Below are positions 15,382 to 20,167 of a stretch of 21,296 bases of DNA, in pieces. The translations under genes and the position numbers were made by a program. The notes beneath the pieces were generated by a model. The model saw only the letters and a program-made list of their open reading frames with translations. It was not told the DNA's origin and made no database searches. Position 1 is the stretch's first letter, and every line of letters begins with the position of its first letter. This stretch comes from a virus: positions 1 through 21,296 of IMG/VR virus record IMGVR_UViG_3300025769_001011, one strand, 5' to 3'.

Positions 15382-15912
15382 TTATTTATAGCACCAAGTT
15401 TCCCACTGTTTTGGCGTGCTCAAGCAGTGTAACACTGTGGGTTTGCTGTCTGCTAATAACAGATGATACTGGTCTCTAAATCTTTGGGTCTTTTTAATAG
15501 TGCCCCGTTTAAGTTCATGTTCATGCCATCGTTCAGTTCCATCATGTGTAACTGTGTCGAATCCTATGCAGTGAATGTATTCTGGTGCGTGTGCCAATGC
15601 CAGTTTTATTGCCAGTGTTCCTGTAATGTCTAAATCACTGTTGCCAGGCACCGTGTGTTGACTGTGTCTTGTAGCCCATCTGTCTGTGGTATAGCAGGGT
15701 CTGCGACAGTGTTCTTTGTTGTATTGAACCCAGTGATCATCACAGGCAACTACATAATCAATGGCAATCTTATCTTCCAGTTCTAACCAAGCACCATTGC
15801 ACACTATAACTCTAAGTTCCGAATCAACCCGGTGCCATTCAAATGCGTGTATGCTTGCACCGTTTCCCACTACAAGAAACTCTAAAGGCTCTAGGTCATA
15901 TTTGTTCATCAT
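15382..15912 (-). CDS. Rossmann-like DUF115-type protein, function unknown
   Basis: This 176-aa protein begins with a nucleotide-binding-like strand-loop (EFLVVGNGASI, about residues 11-21). It continues with IDYVVACDDHW and GTLAIKLALAHAPEYIHCIGFD. The combination 'VvGNG.S ... D.vva.D ... G..Ai.lA.......I...GfD' resembles DUF115 / MptE-like and GT42 sialyltransferase-type folds, which have been tied to glycan or flagellin modification. If right, it might modify a virion or host glycan; this is inference from motifs. It lies just before the long fibre gene. Two ATG codons are in tandem at the start. Its last codons TAT AAA TAA coincide with the TATAAATA motif. Confidence 0.45.
   Translation of the reverse strand: MMNKYDLEPLEFLVVGNGASIHAFEWHRVDSELRVIVCNGAWLELEDKIAIDYVVACDDHWVQYNKEHCRRPCYTTDRWATRHSQHTVPGNSDLDITGTLAIKLALAHAPEYIHCIGFDTVTHDGTERWHEHELKRGTIKKTQRFRDQYHLLLADSKPTVLHCLSTPKQWETWCYK
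15383..15390 (-). promoter_or_regulatory. Late-promoter-like motif TATAAATA before long tail fibre
   Basis: It lies 25 bases before the fibre ATG, with GAGGAG as ribosome site between them. The 13-base context GGTGCTATAAATA is identical to that before the portal gene (6301-6313). It overlaps the stop codon of the preceding gene (TAT AAA TAA), so coding constraint could explain part of the match. Confidence 0.4.
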
Positions 15913-15924
15913 ACTGTTTCCAAA

Positions 15925-15982
15925 TGGGCACTGGAAGTTGTTATATATAATCTAGGAACGAAACCACAGCATCCAGTGCCCA
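15925..15982. repeat. 11-bp inverted repeat in the leader of the DUF115-like gene
   Basis: TGGGCACTGGA (15925-15935) and TCCAGTGCCCA (15972-15982) are perfect inverted arms separated by 36 bases that contain an AT-rich TATATATAA block. This fills most of the 76-base gap between the HNH gene and the DUF115-like gene. It could be an operator pair or a 5' leader stem. Confidence 0.65.
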
Positions 15983-15985
15983 GTA

Positions 15986-15993
15986 TATTTATC
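15986..15993 (-). promoter_or_regulatory. Late-promoter-like motif GATAAATA
   Basis: Minus-strand TGGGTCAGATAAATATAC overlaps the end of the HNH gene. A start 5-7 bases downstream would place the RNA 5' end at the first arm of the inverted repeat, upstream of the DUF115-like gene. This is a weak, short match. Confidence 0.3.
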
Positions 15994-16447
15994 TGACCCA
16001 TTTATAGGCTCGTCTTGTGACTATGGCATGTATGCTTTGTTGTGTTACACCCCATTCATCAGCGAGCAGTGTTTGACTGTCACCTAAACTGTGATTTCTG
16101 CGTATGGTTTGAACTTCTTGTTCAGTGAATAACTGTTTTACACCCCGTGTGCGACATTTATGTTCCATGTGTTCCTGTGGGTTCATTATACGCATATGAT
16201 AGGGATTCACACACAGTTTGTTGCCACACATTTTGCGAATAAGTCTAGTTGGATCATCGTTGGTGCGTTTTTCTACTCGACAATACCTATCCCAGAGTAT
16301 GCGATGCACATAACAAAGTTTACCGTGCCAGCGTGTTATGGGTTGTCCACTGGCATTCACACCGCCGGGCCATATCCAACAAGTTTCTTTATCCACGGGT
16401 TGTATGCGTTTTAACAGGTGTTCTACTGTGTTAGTCAGCATCGTCAT
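15989..16447 (-). CDS. HNH endonuclease (freestanding)
   Basis: This protein of about 152 aa has a classic phage HNH layout. It begins with an N-terminal 'CWIWPGGVNASGQP' strand and GKLCYVHRILWDRYC with the first His. Then comes MCGNKLCVNPYHM, which supplies the metal-binding Asn and His. The C-terminus (FTEQEVQTIRRNHSLGDSQTLLADEWGVTQQSIHAIVTRR) is a helix-turn-helix for DNA recognition. These proteins nick or cut DNA, either as homing enzymes or as packaging cofactors. No intron or split gene is seen nearby. The first two codons of the longest frame are TTG and GTG, so ATG 16447 (or 16441) is more likely. It overlaps the 120-aa gene by 17 bases. Confidence 0.85.
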   Translation of the reverse strand: MTMLTNTVEHLLKRIQPVDKETCWIWPGGVNASGQPITRWHGKLCYVHRILWDRYCRVEKRTNDDPTRLIRKMCGNKLCVNPYHMRIMNPQEHMEHKCRTRGVKQLFTEQEVQTIRRNHSLGDSQTLLADEWGVTQQSIHAIVTRRAYKWVR

Positions 16448-16793
16448 CACCAAATAGCCTATTCCAATGACTTTGTTGTTTCCAAAACTCTGCCATTTGT
16501 TCTGCTAAATCTTGTTTACTTGTGACTACTTCTACACTAATCCTGCTATCAGCGTCTATGAGATTCTTACTCTCATCTTTCCAGCGTAGATTATTCAGCA
16601 CAACACCTTTGGTTCTGGCTGCTTTGATAGTAGTTTCCCATCGTCTAAAGTTTCTATTGCCGGGATCCACATAACATGTTAACTCTTGCTGTGTTTTAAC
16701 CCCCACAAGTTTTACACGACAGATCATTCCGCCGTGCTTGCTTTCGATATCATTAATATCACTTATAAATGCTGGTTCGTTTAATCGTGCCAT
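16431..16793 (-). CDS. Unknown 120-aa protein with acidic tail
   Basis: This protein reads as a small strand-rich domain (HGGMICRVKLVGVKTQQELTCYVDPGNRNFRRW) followed by SRISVEVVTSKQDLAEQMAEFWKQQ and an aromatic/acidic end (WNRLFGDDDAD). A beta core with an acidic C-terminal tail is also seen in single-stranded-DNA-binding proteins, but I see no firm OB-fold signature. It is the first gene after the strong promoter at 16825-16854. It has a GGAG site seven bases before ATG. It overlaps the HNH gene, suggesting one message. Function unknown. Confidence 0.6.
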   Translation of the reverse strand: MARLNEPAFISDINDIESKHGGMICRVKLVGVKTQQELTCYVDPGNRNFRRWETTIKAARTKGVVLNNLRWKDESKNLIDADSRISVEVVTSKQDLAEQMAEFWKQQSHWNRLFGDDDAD

Positions 16794-16824
16794 TTTTTGT
16801 CTCCGTTCAGTGTTATCATTGTAT

Positions 16825-16854
16825 ATTATACTACTTGTATTTAGCCGTTGTCAA
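16825..16854 (-). promoter_or_regulatory. Perfect sigma70 promoter TTGACA-18-TATAAT
   Basis: On the minus strand TTGACA (16849-16854) and TATAAT (16825-16830) are both exact consensus, spaced by 18 bases. Predicted start is near 16818, about 25 bases before the 120-aa gene's ATG, with GGAG between. The -35 box overlaps the stop codon of the 61-aa gene. Confidence 0.85.
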
Positions 16855-17036
16855 GTTTTTTTGTTGTTTTGGGTGTATTGTTCACAGTAGTGTTTGCAAA
16901 GTGTGTATAGTTCCCCCGCAGTGTCTGTGGTGTAATCTGTTACAGGTGCGTAAGTCATTATTTCTATGATTACTCTATGTAGATTAGGATGTATATTTTT
17001 AGGTGGTTTATTCATCCACACAGTGTTATTTGCCAT
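16851..17036 (-). CDS. Unknown 61-aa protein
   Basis: This small protein starts MANNTVWMNKPPKNIHPNLH and has a helical end with two Cys (LYTLCKHYCEQYTQNNKK). It is the last gene of the methyltransferase operon and overlaps the end of the 118-aa gene by 11 bases. Its stop coincides with the -35 box of the next promoter. I recognise no family; the cysteines are too few to claim a zinc site. Confidence 0.55.
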   Translation of the reverse strand: MANNTVWMNKPPKNIHPNLHRVIIEIMTYAPVTDYTTDTAGELYTLCKHYCEQYTQNNKKT

Positions 17037-17382
17037 GTCTCATTGCCTCCAGCACACTCAATCTCTGCACTATAACACAGGCTTGGGGTGGTTGTGGGTT
17101 TGCGTTTGTGGGGTTTAGAGGATCCATGTAGAAGCAAACAGTGTCTGTGTATCGTGCGTGTTCACTATCATTGTGTAATAGGGTTGCGATGTTCAGTCTC
17201 TGTGCGGAGTTATATGCTATTATAACTGCTGAATATCCCAAGGGAACTAACATGCTTGCTACACCTTCTATATCACTGCGTGGGTTATCTGTGCCCTGTA
17301 TAACTGTGATGGGTCCTGTGCGTATGCCCGGGCAAGTGCCAGATGTGTGTAGTGTGTTAAAATAGTCAAGCCACTGTTTCAT
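17026..17382 (-). CDS. Unknown 118-aa protein downstream of the methyltransferase
   Basis: The product begins MKQWLDYFNTLHTSGTCPG and contains PITVIQGTDNPRSDIEGVASMLVPLGYSAVIIAYNSAQ, suggesting a small alpha/beta domain. I do not recognise it. The longest frame would use a TTG at 17412, but ATG 17382 is preferred. It has AGAGG about 9 bases upstream and overlaps the stop of the mini-gene as ATGA. Cotranslation with the mini-gene and methyltransferase is likely. Confidence 0.6.
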   Translation of the reverse strand: MKQWLDYFNTLHTSGTCPGIRTGPITVIQGTDNPRSDIEGVASMLVPLGYSAVIIAYNSAQRLNIATLLHNDSEHARYTDTVCFYMDPLNPTNANPQPPQACVIVQRLSVLEAMRHGK

Positions 17383-17444
17383 AGTTCTAACCTCTCGTGT
17401 ATAAACTCGCAATAATCTGGGTCTATTTCTGTATTGATTATCAT
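17379..17444 (-). CDS. 21-aa mini-gene between methyltransferase and 118-aa gene
   Basis: ATG at 17442-17444 overlaps the methyltransferase stop (ATGA) and has AGGAG eight bases upstream, within that gene's 3' end. The frame reads MIINTEIDPDYCEFIHERLE and one more residue, and its TGA overlaps the ATG of the next gene. Such perfect overlaps at both ends suggest a coupling ORF or a true micropeptide. Interestingly it begins MIIN, as do the methyltransferase and the 127-aa protein at 19773-20156. Confidence 0.55.
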   Translation of the reverse strand: MIINTEIDPDYCEFIHERLEL

Positions 17445-18190
17445 GTTAGTCTCCTATTTGCTATATCAATATAGTCCGGGCTGATTTCTGTGCCAATACC
17501 AATCCTGCTATTCTGTTTGGCTATCTTGATTGTAGTGCCCGAGCCAGCAAAGGGATCATATACGGTATCGCCCGTGTTTGTCCAAGTTAGAATCTGATCT
17601 TCTGCTAACTGCTCTGGCATAATCGCAGGGTGTTCAAATGCTATTTTATCTTTGGTTGTATGGCCACCACCAACAGTGTATACAAACACATTGTTCAACT
17701 TAGTGTGCGTGTTGCGTTTGGTTTTTTTGTATTCAATAGTGCCTGCTTTACCGCGATATCGCATATTTGCTTCACCAGTATACGCTGTTTCACGCATCAA
17801 CGGGTTGAAGGTCTTTGGCTTTCCTAAACTAAAGCAAAAGATATATTCCCATGCTTGATGATATCGTGGGCTGCTGCTTGAACTTGGCATTGGGTTTCTT
17901 TTAACATAAATCATGGTGTCATTTAGTTTAAAACCCGCGTCAATGAATGCTAATGCTTGACGCATACTTGTGCCAGTTTCGCTACCTTTTACAGTAGCAT
18001 CAGCAACATTCCAAACAATAACACCTCCTGGTTTTACTATTCTCTTTAACTCCGGAAGCATATTTGGTAAATCAAAATCAAAACCCGTGTATTCTCGTAG
18101 GTTGTCGTATGGAGGACTTGTCAATACCATATCAACACAGTCATCTGGTTGTGTTCGCATCCATTCTACACAGTCTTGATTGATGATCAT
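17441..18190 (-). CDS. DNA methyltransferase (beta class, m4C or m6A), orphan
   Basis: This 249-aa enzyme has the catalytic motif IV TSPPYDNLREY at residues 24-34 near the N-terminus and the AdoMet-binding motif I DPFAGSGTT at 212-220 near the C-terminus. This is the order of beta-class amino-methyltransferases (N4-cytosine or N6-adenine). Between them lies KPGGVIVWNVADATVKGSE and a target-recognition region (SSSSSPRYHQAWEYIFCFSLGKPKTF). C-terminal NSRIGIGTEISPDYIDIANRRL completes the domain. No restriction partner is seen, so it probably protects phage DNA or marks it for regulation. The start overlaps the 95-aa gene by ATGA. Target base and sequence cannot be read. Confidence 0.9.
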   Translation of the reverse strand: MIINQDCVEWMRTQPDDCVDMVLTSPPYDNLREYTGFDFDLPNMLPELKRIVKPGGVIVWNVADATVKGSETGTSMRQALAFIDAGFKLNDTMIYVKRNPMPSSSSSPRYHQAWEYIFCFSLGKPKTFNPLMRETAYTGEANMRYRGKAGTIEYKKTKRNTHTKLNNVFVYTVGGGHTTKDKIAFEHPAIMPEQLAEDQILTWTNTGDTVYDPFAGSGTTIKIAKQNSRIGIGTEISPDYIDIANRRLT

Positions 18191-18474
18191 TGTTCTGTCT
18201 TTGTTAACTGTTCACTGAGTAAGAATAAACTAAAGTCTAGGTTAGCAAGTTCTACATCAGGTATGTTAGCATATGTTTGTAGTAGGTTATTTTGTTTGCT
18301 GACGATTTCAAACAACTGCTGTTGCACAGTGCTGTGCCGTTTCATAATATTCAGCATAGTGCTTGCCAGTGTGTTTATTGTGGTCTGCAACTCAACTTGA
18401 TTTTTTGCAAGTTGTTGTAGTATTTCATATGGATTATCATACTGTGCCATATCACCGAGATCTATTGGTTTCAT
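18187..18474 (-). CDS. Unknown coiled-coil protein upstream of the methyltransferase
   Basis: From ATG 18474 the product is about 95 aa, starting MKPIDLGDMAQYDNPYEILQ. It is a Gln/Asn/Leu-rich helix (LAKNQVELQTTINTLASTML, then HSTVQQQLFEIVSKQNNLLQTY) with heptad-like spacing, so probably a coiled coil. A GTG at 18541-18543 would extend it into the terminator hairpin, which is unlikely. No clear ribosome site precedes ATG 18474, and ATG 18450 is another possibility. Its TGA overlaps the methyltransferase ATG, so it may be a partner protein or just a leader gene of that operon. Family unknown. Confidence 0.55.
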   Translation of the reverse strand: MKPIDLGDMAQYDNPYEILQQLAKNQVELQTTINTLASTMLNIMKRHSTVQQQLFEIVSKQNNLLQTYANIPDVELANLDFSLFLLSEQLTKTEQ

Positions 18475-18503
18475 AGTGTATTTAAGCCCGTGTGTTTTTG
18501 GGT

Positions 18504-18553
18504 AAAGAAAAACCCAACAAGTTGTCAGATTAGAGGAGACCACTTGTTGGGTT
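18504..18553 (-). terminator. Intrinsic terminator with 12-bp stem
   Basis: On the minus strand AACCCAACAAGT ... ACTTGTTGGGTT forms a perfect 12-bp stem (18511-18522 with 18542-18553) around a 19-base loop, directly followed by TTTTTCTTT. That is a good Rho-independent terminator for transcripts coming from the right. The loop contains CTAATCT, complementary to AGATTAG just upstream, so it could take part in attenuation. Confidence 0.75.
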
Positions 18554-18620
18554 AGGTTAAACTAATCTAGGAGAATAGTTATGCTGTATAATACACGACG
18601 CACTTGTTATGCGTGTATTG
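18504..18620 (-). ncRNA. Candidate structured small RNA or attenuator leader
   Basis: A perfect promoter (18627-18655) predicts a start near 18620, and the terminator ends near 18504, giving an RNA of about 115 nt with no ATG. The 5' part can fold through AATACACG / CGTGTATT (8 bp). The 3' part is the 12-bp terminator hairpin whose loop (18527-18533) pairs perfectly for 7 bp with 18562-18568, giving an H-type pseudoknot. It could be a standalone small RNA or a leader controlling the methyltransferase operon. No known RNA family is recognised. Confidence 0.45.
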
Positions 18621-18668
18621 TTTATTATTATACATATTTACAGTGCGTGTGTCAACCTTTTTTATCAC
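18579..18668 (-). CDS. Possible 29-aa peptide overlapping a promoter
   Basis: A GTG at 18666-18668 follows TAGGAGACAGC, the same ribosome-site junction used by other genes in this array. It opens a 29-codon frame (starting MIKKVDTRTVNMYNN) to TAA 18579-18581. It spans the consensus promoter, so it could only be made from read-through of the upstream operon. Composition is Tyr/Asn/Lys/Val-rich. It may instead be a remnant of a gene start whose body has been lost. Confidence 0.3.
   Translation of the reverse strand: MIKKVDTRTVNMYNNKQYTHNKCVVYYTA
18627..18655 (-). promoter_or_regulatory. Perfect sigma70 promoter TTGACA-17-TATAAT
   Basis: Minus-strand TTGACA (18650-18655), 17-base spacer and TATAAT (18627-18632) are exact consensus with ideal spacing. 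The 16 bases ATAAAAAAGGTTGACA around the -35 box are identical to the 81-bp cassettes, but the rest differs, including loss of the operator-like core. Confidence 0.88.
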
Positions 18669-18679
18669 GCTGTCTCCTA

Positions 18680-19033
18680 TTAGTAGTCTACGGTTGTATA
18701 ACAAGGTGTTAGTGTTGAACGCACCCGAGTGAATACTGCCCGTGGATGACACTGCCAACCCAACTTAGGGCCAATATTGGAATATTCATCCAGTGTTTTT
18801 TGTAGGCTATCAATATATTCTTCTGATACATTTTCTACAACCACAGCATCACAAGTCTTGGCTGCCTTTTTGTATATGGCACTTGCTGTATTGCGGAATA
18901 ACCAAACGGTATTTTTGCCTTCTAGACATTTAACAGGGTTGCGGTTATATTTGAAACGCCCGATAATGCTGACTAAGTCTGGTGTATGTGCTACATTATC
19001 GATTGTGATTGCTTCGAAGTTTGTGTTTTTCAT
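18680..19033 (-). CDS. Unknown 117-aa protein (second gene of cassette A unit)
   Basis: This basic alpha/beta protein begins MKNTNFEAITIDNVAHTPDL and contains SIIGRFKYNRNPVKCLEGKN and CDAVVVENVSEEYIDSLQKTLDEYS. Four cysteines are scattered, with no clear metal site. Its ATG follows a strong junction ribosome site (GAGGAGGCAGCGTAATG) and shares a base with the stop of the 57-aa gene. It is probably an early or accessory phage protein; no family is recognised. Confidence 0.65.
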   Translation of the reverse strand: MKNTNFEAITIDNVAHTPDLVSIIGRFKYNRNPVKCLEGKNTVWLFRNTASAIYKKAAKTCDAVVVENVSEEYIDSLQKTLDEYSNIGPKLGWQCHPRAVFTRVRSTLTPCYTTVDY

Positions 19034-19206
19034 TACGCTGCCTCCTCTACAAGAGTTTCAAGTTTTAGTTTTAGAAGTTGGGGGTTGTTTCTGTAAGTGT
19101 TTTGGAAAGTTTTAATAGCCCAACTAGCAACCATACGGTCTTCACTGTTTGCTGGGTATTGCTTTAGGATCTTTGCAACTATTTTGAACCGTTCTGCGTT
19201 AGTCAT
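19033..19206 (-). CDS. Unknown 57-aa protein (first gene of cassette A unit)
   Basis: ATG 19204-19206 is the last codon of cassette A, with AGGAG ten bases before it. The 57-aa product starts MTNAERFKIVAKILKQYP and continues with VASWAIKTFQNTYRNNPQLL, all helical and basic, ending in an acidic VEEAA. Its TAA overlaps the next gene's ATG (TAATG). No family is recognised. The ribosome site, exact cassette junction and full-length open frame make it a confident gene despite its size. Confidence 0.75.
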   Translation of the reverse strand: MTNAERFKIVAKILKQYPANSEDRMVASWAIKTFQNTYRNNPQLLKLKLETLVEEAA

Positions 19207-19283
19207 TTTGTATTCTCCTAGTTCGTTTGTTTAACTTATTCTTTATAATAACACGGTATTGCTACCTGTCAACCTTTTTTATT
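19203..19283 (-). promoter_or_regulatory. Promoter/leader cassette, copy A (81 bp)
   Basis: It is identical at all 81 positions to copies B (19697-19777) and C (20965-21045). On the minus strand it carries TTGACA (19267-19272), a 16-base spacer and an extended -10 TGTTATTAT (19245-19253), then a 5' leader, AGGAG and the ATG of the 57-aa gene. The spacer holds ACGGTATTGCTACC (19253-19266, plus-strand reading), an operator-like element. The cassette runs from the stop codon of one gene to the start of the next. Confidence 0.9.
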
Positions 19284-19473
19284 ACGCTGAGTCCTCTTGA
19301 AACTTCTTGTAAGATGCTTCCGGACCCAGTTCTAATCTGTTCCAGTTATTCTCCCCAGACCATTGATTTGCTTGTTGAACTAATGCATTACAATCAAAGT
19401 AATCATTGACTGTGCCAAAACTTACTTGAACATCATCCAAATAAACATACAATGTGTAAAACTTGTGTGTCAT
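19282..19473 (-). CDS. Unknown 63-aa protein (second gene of cassette B unit)
   Basis: The product begins MTHKFYTLYVYLDDVQVSFG and contains DYFDCNALVQQANQWSGENNW, a strand-rich start followed by a helix. ATG 19473 is preferred over the longer upstream reading. It follows the junction GAGGAGACAGCGTAATG, where the upstream stop TAA overlaps it. It ends EDSA with codons GCG TAA, as do its neighbours. The stop lies inside cassette A. Function unknown; a small inhibitor or adaptor protein is possible but unproven. Confidence 0.68.
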   Translation of the reverse strand: MTHKFYTLYVYLDDVQVSFGTVNDYFDCNALVQQANQWSGENNWNRLELGPEASYKKFQEDSA

Positions 19474-19700
19474 TACGCTGTCTCCTCTGTAATAACATCC
19501 CAAGCATTGAAGTCATCATACTCAACACCAACACGCAAACACGCCATTTCTTTTACAGTGTCAGCATCATCAAAGTATTCACCATAACCACTGTCAATGT
19601 AAAGAGCAGTTTCAGCATCACTCATTACAATCTTGTTCAGTAGATTGCCAGTCTGTGGGCAATAGTTCATCATTACAAAGTTGTCTAGTTGCTGTGTCAT
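19473..19700 (-). CDS. Unknown 75-aa acidic protein (first gene of cassette B unit)
   Basis: The product is acidic (MTQQLDNFVMMNYCPQTGNL ... SGYGEYFDDADTVKEM ... EYDDFNAWDVITEETA). Its start is the ATG of cassette B. Small acidic phage proteins are often DNA mimics or inhibitors of host enzymes, but no specific motif supports that here. Its last codons GAG GAG ACA GCG TAA form the ribosome site of the 63-aa gene. Confidence 0.7.
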   Translation of the reverse strand: MTQQLDNFVMMNYCPQTGNLLNKIVMSDAETALYIDSGYGEYFDDADTVKEMACLRVGVEYDDFNAWDVITEETA

Positions 19701-19777
19701 TTTGTATTCTCCTAGTTCGTTTGTTTAACTTATTCTTTATAATAACACGGTATTGCTACCTGTCAACCTTTTTTATT
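19697..19777 (-). promoter_or_regulatory. Promoter/leader cassette, copy B (81 bp)
   Basis: Same 81 bases as copies A and C. It drives the 75-aa/63-aa pair. The TAA stop of the 127-aa gene lies within its first bases on the minus strand. The operator-like core is at 19747-19760. Confidence 0.9.
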
Positions 19778-20156
19778 TGTTAGAAAGAGGAATACGAACA
19801 TCAACTAACCAATAGTCATCACTATTATCTCCCATCAATGTGGCAGTCTTGTCAAGTCTTTCAACTGCTTTCCATTTTTTCTTGCTGTTCTTAAAACGCA
19901 GTTTATACTTACGCCAAGGAACGGCACCAATATCTTCACTGCGAAACTGAAATGCGACATTATTGTGTGAGGCTGTCTTACAAGTCGCGGATTCAGTTAG
20001 CCAAGCGTGACGCCCGATCAAACTATAACCCAAACGACGCTGACTGCGTGTCAGTAAATCCCAACCGCGGTGGGCATTACACCCTTCTAAATCAATATAG
20101 CCGCTGTCATTGATAAGTTTAGCAGTAATGCTGTTAGTAAAATGGTTGATAATCAT
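19773..20156 (-). CDS. Unknown 127-aa protein (second gene of cassette C unit)
   Basis: The product begins MIINHFTNSITAKLINDSGY and is basic in the middle (RGWDLLTRSQRRLGYSLIGR and KYKLRFKNSKKKWKAVERL), ending with DYWLVDVRIPLSNK. It looks like a small alpha/beta domain. The junction TAGGAGACAGCGTGATG offers GTG 20159 or ATG 20156 as starts; ATG is preferred. It follows the 266-aa gene, whose TAG stop overlaps the ribosome site. Family unknown. Confidence 0.65.
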   Translation of the reverse strand: MIINHFTNSITAKLINDSGYIDLEGCNAHRGWDLLTRSQRRLGYSLIGRHAWLTESATCKTASHNNVAFQFRSEDIGAVPWRKYKLRFKNSKKKWKAVERLDKTATLMGDNSDDYWLVDVRIPLSNK

Positions 20157-20167
20157 CACGCTGTCTC

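Noticed and set aside
15989-16447. HNH gene as part of a group I intron or intein
   Set aside because: The flanking genes are intact and overlap the HNH gene; no split coding sequence or intron core was seen.
18541-18543. GTG as start of the 95-aa protein, giving 118 aa
   Set aside because: It would place the first 23 codons inside the terminator hairpin and U-tract and has no ribosome site.
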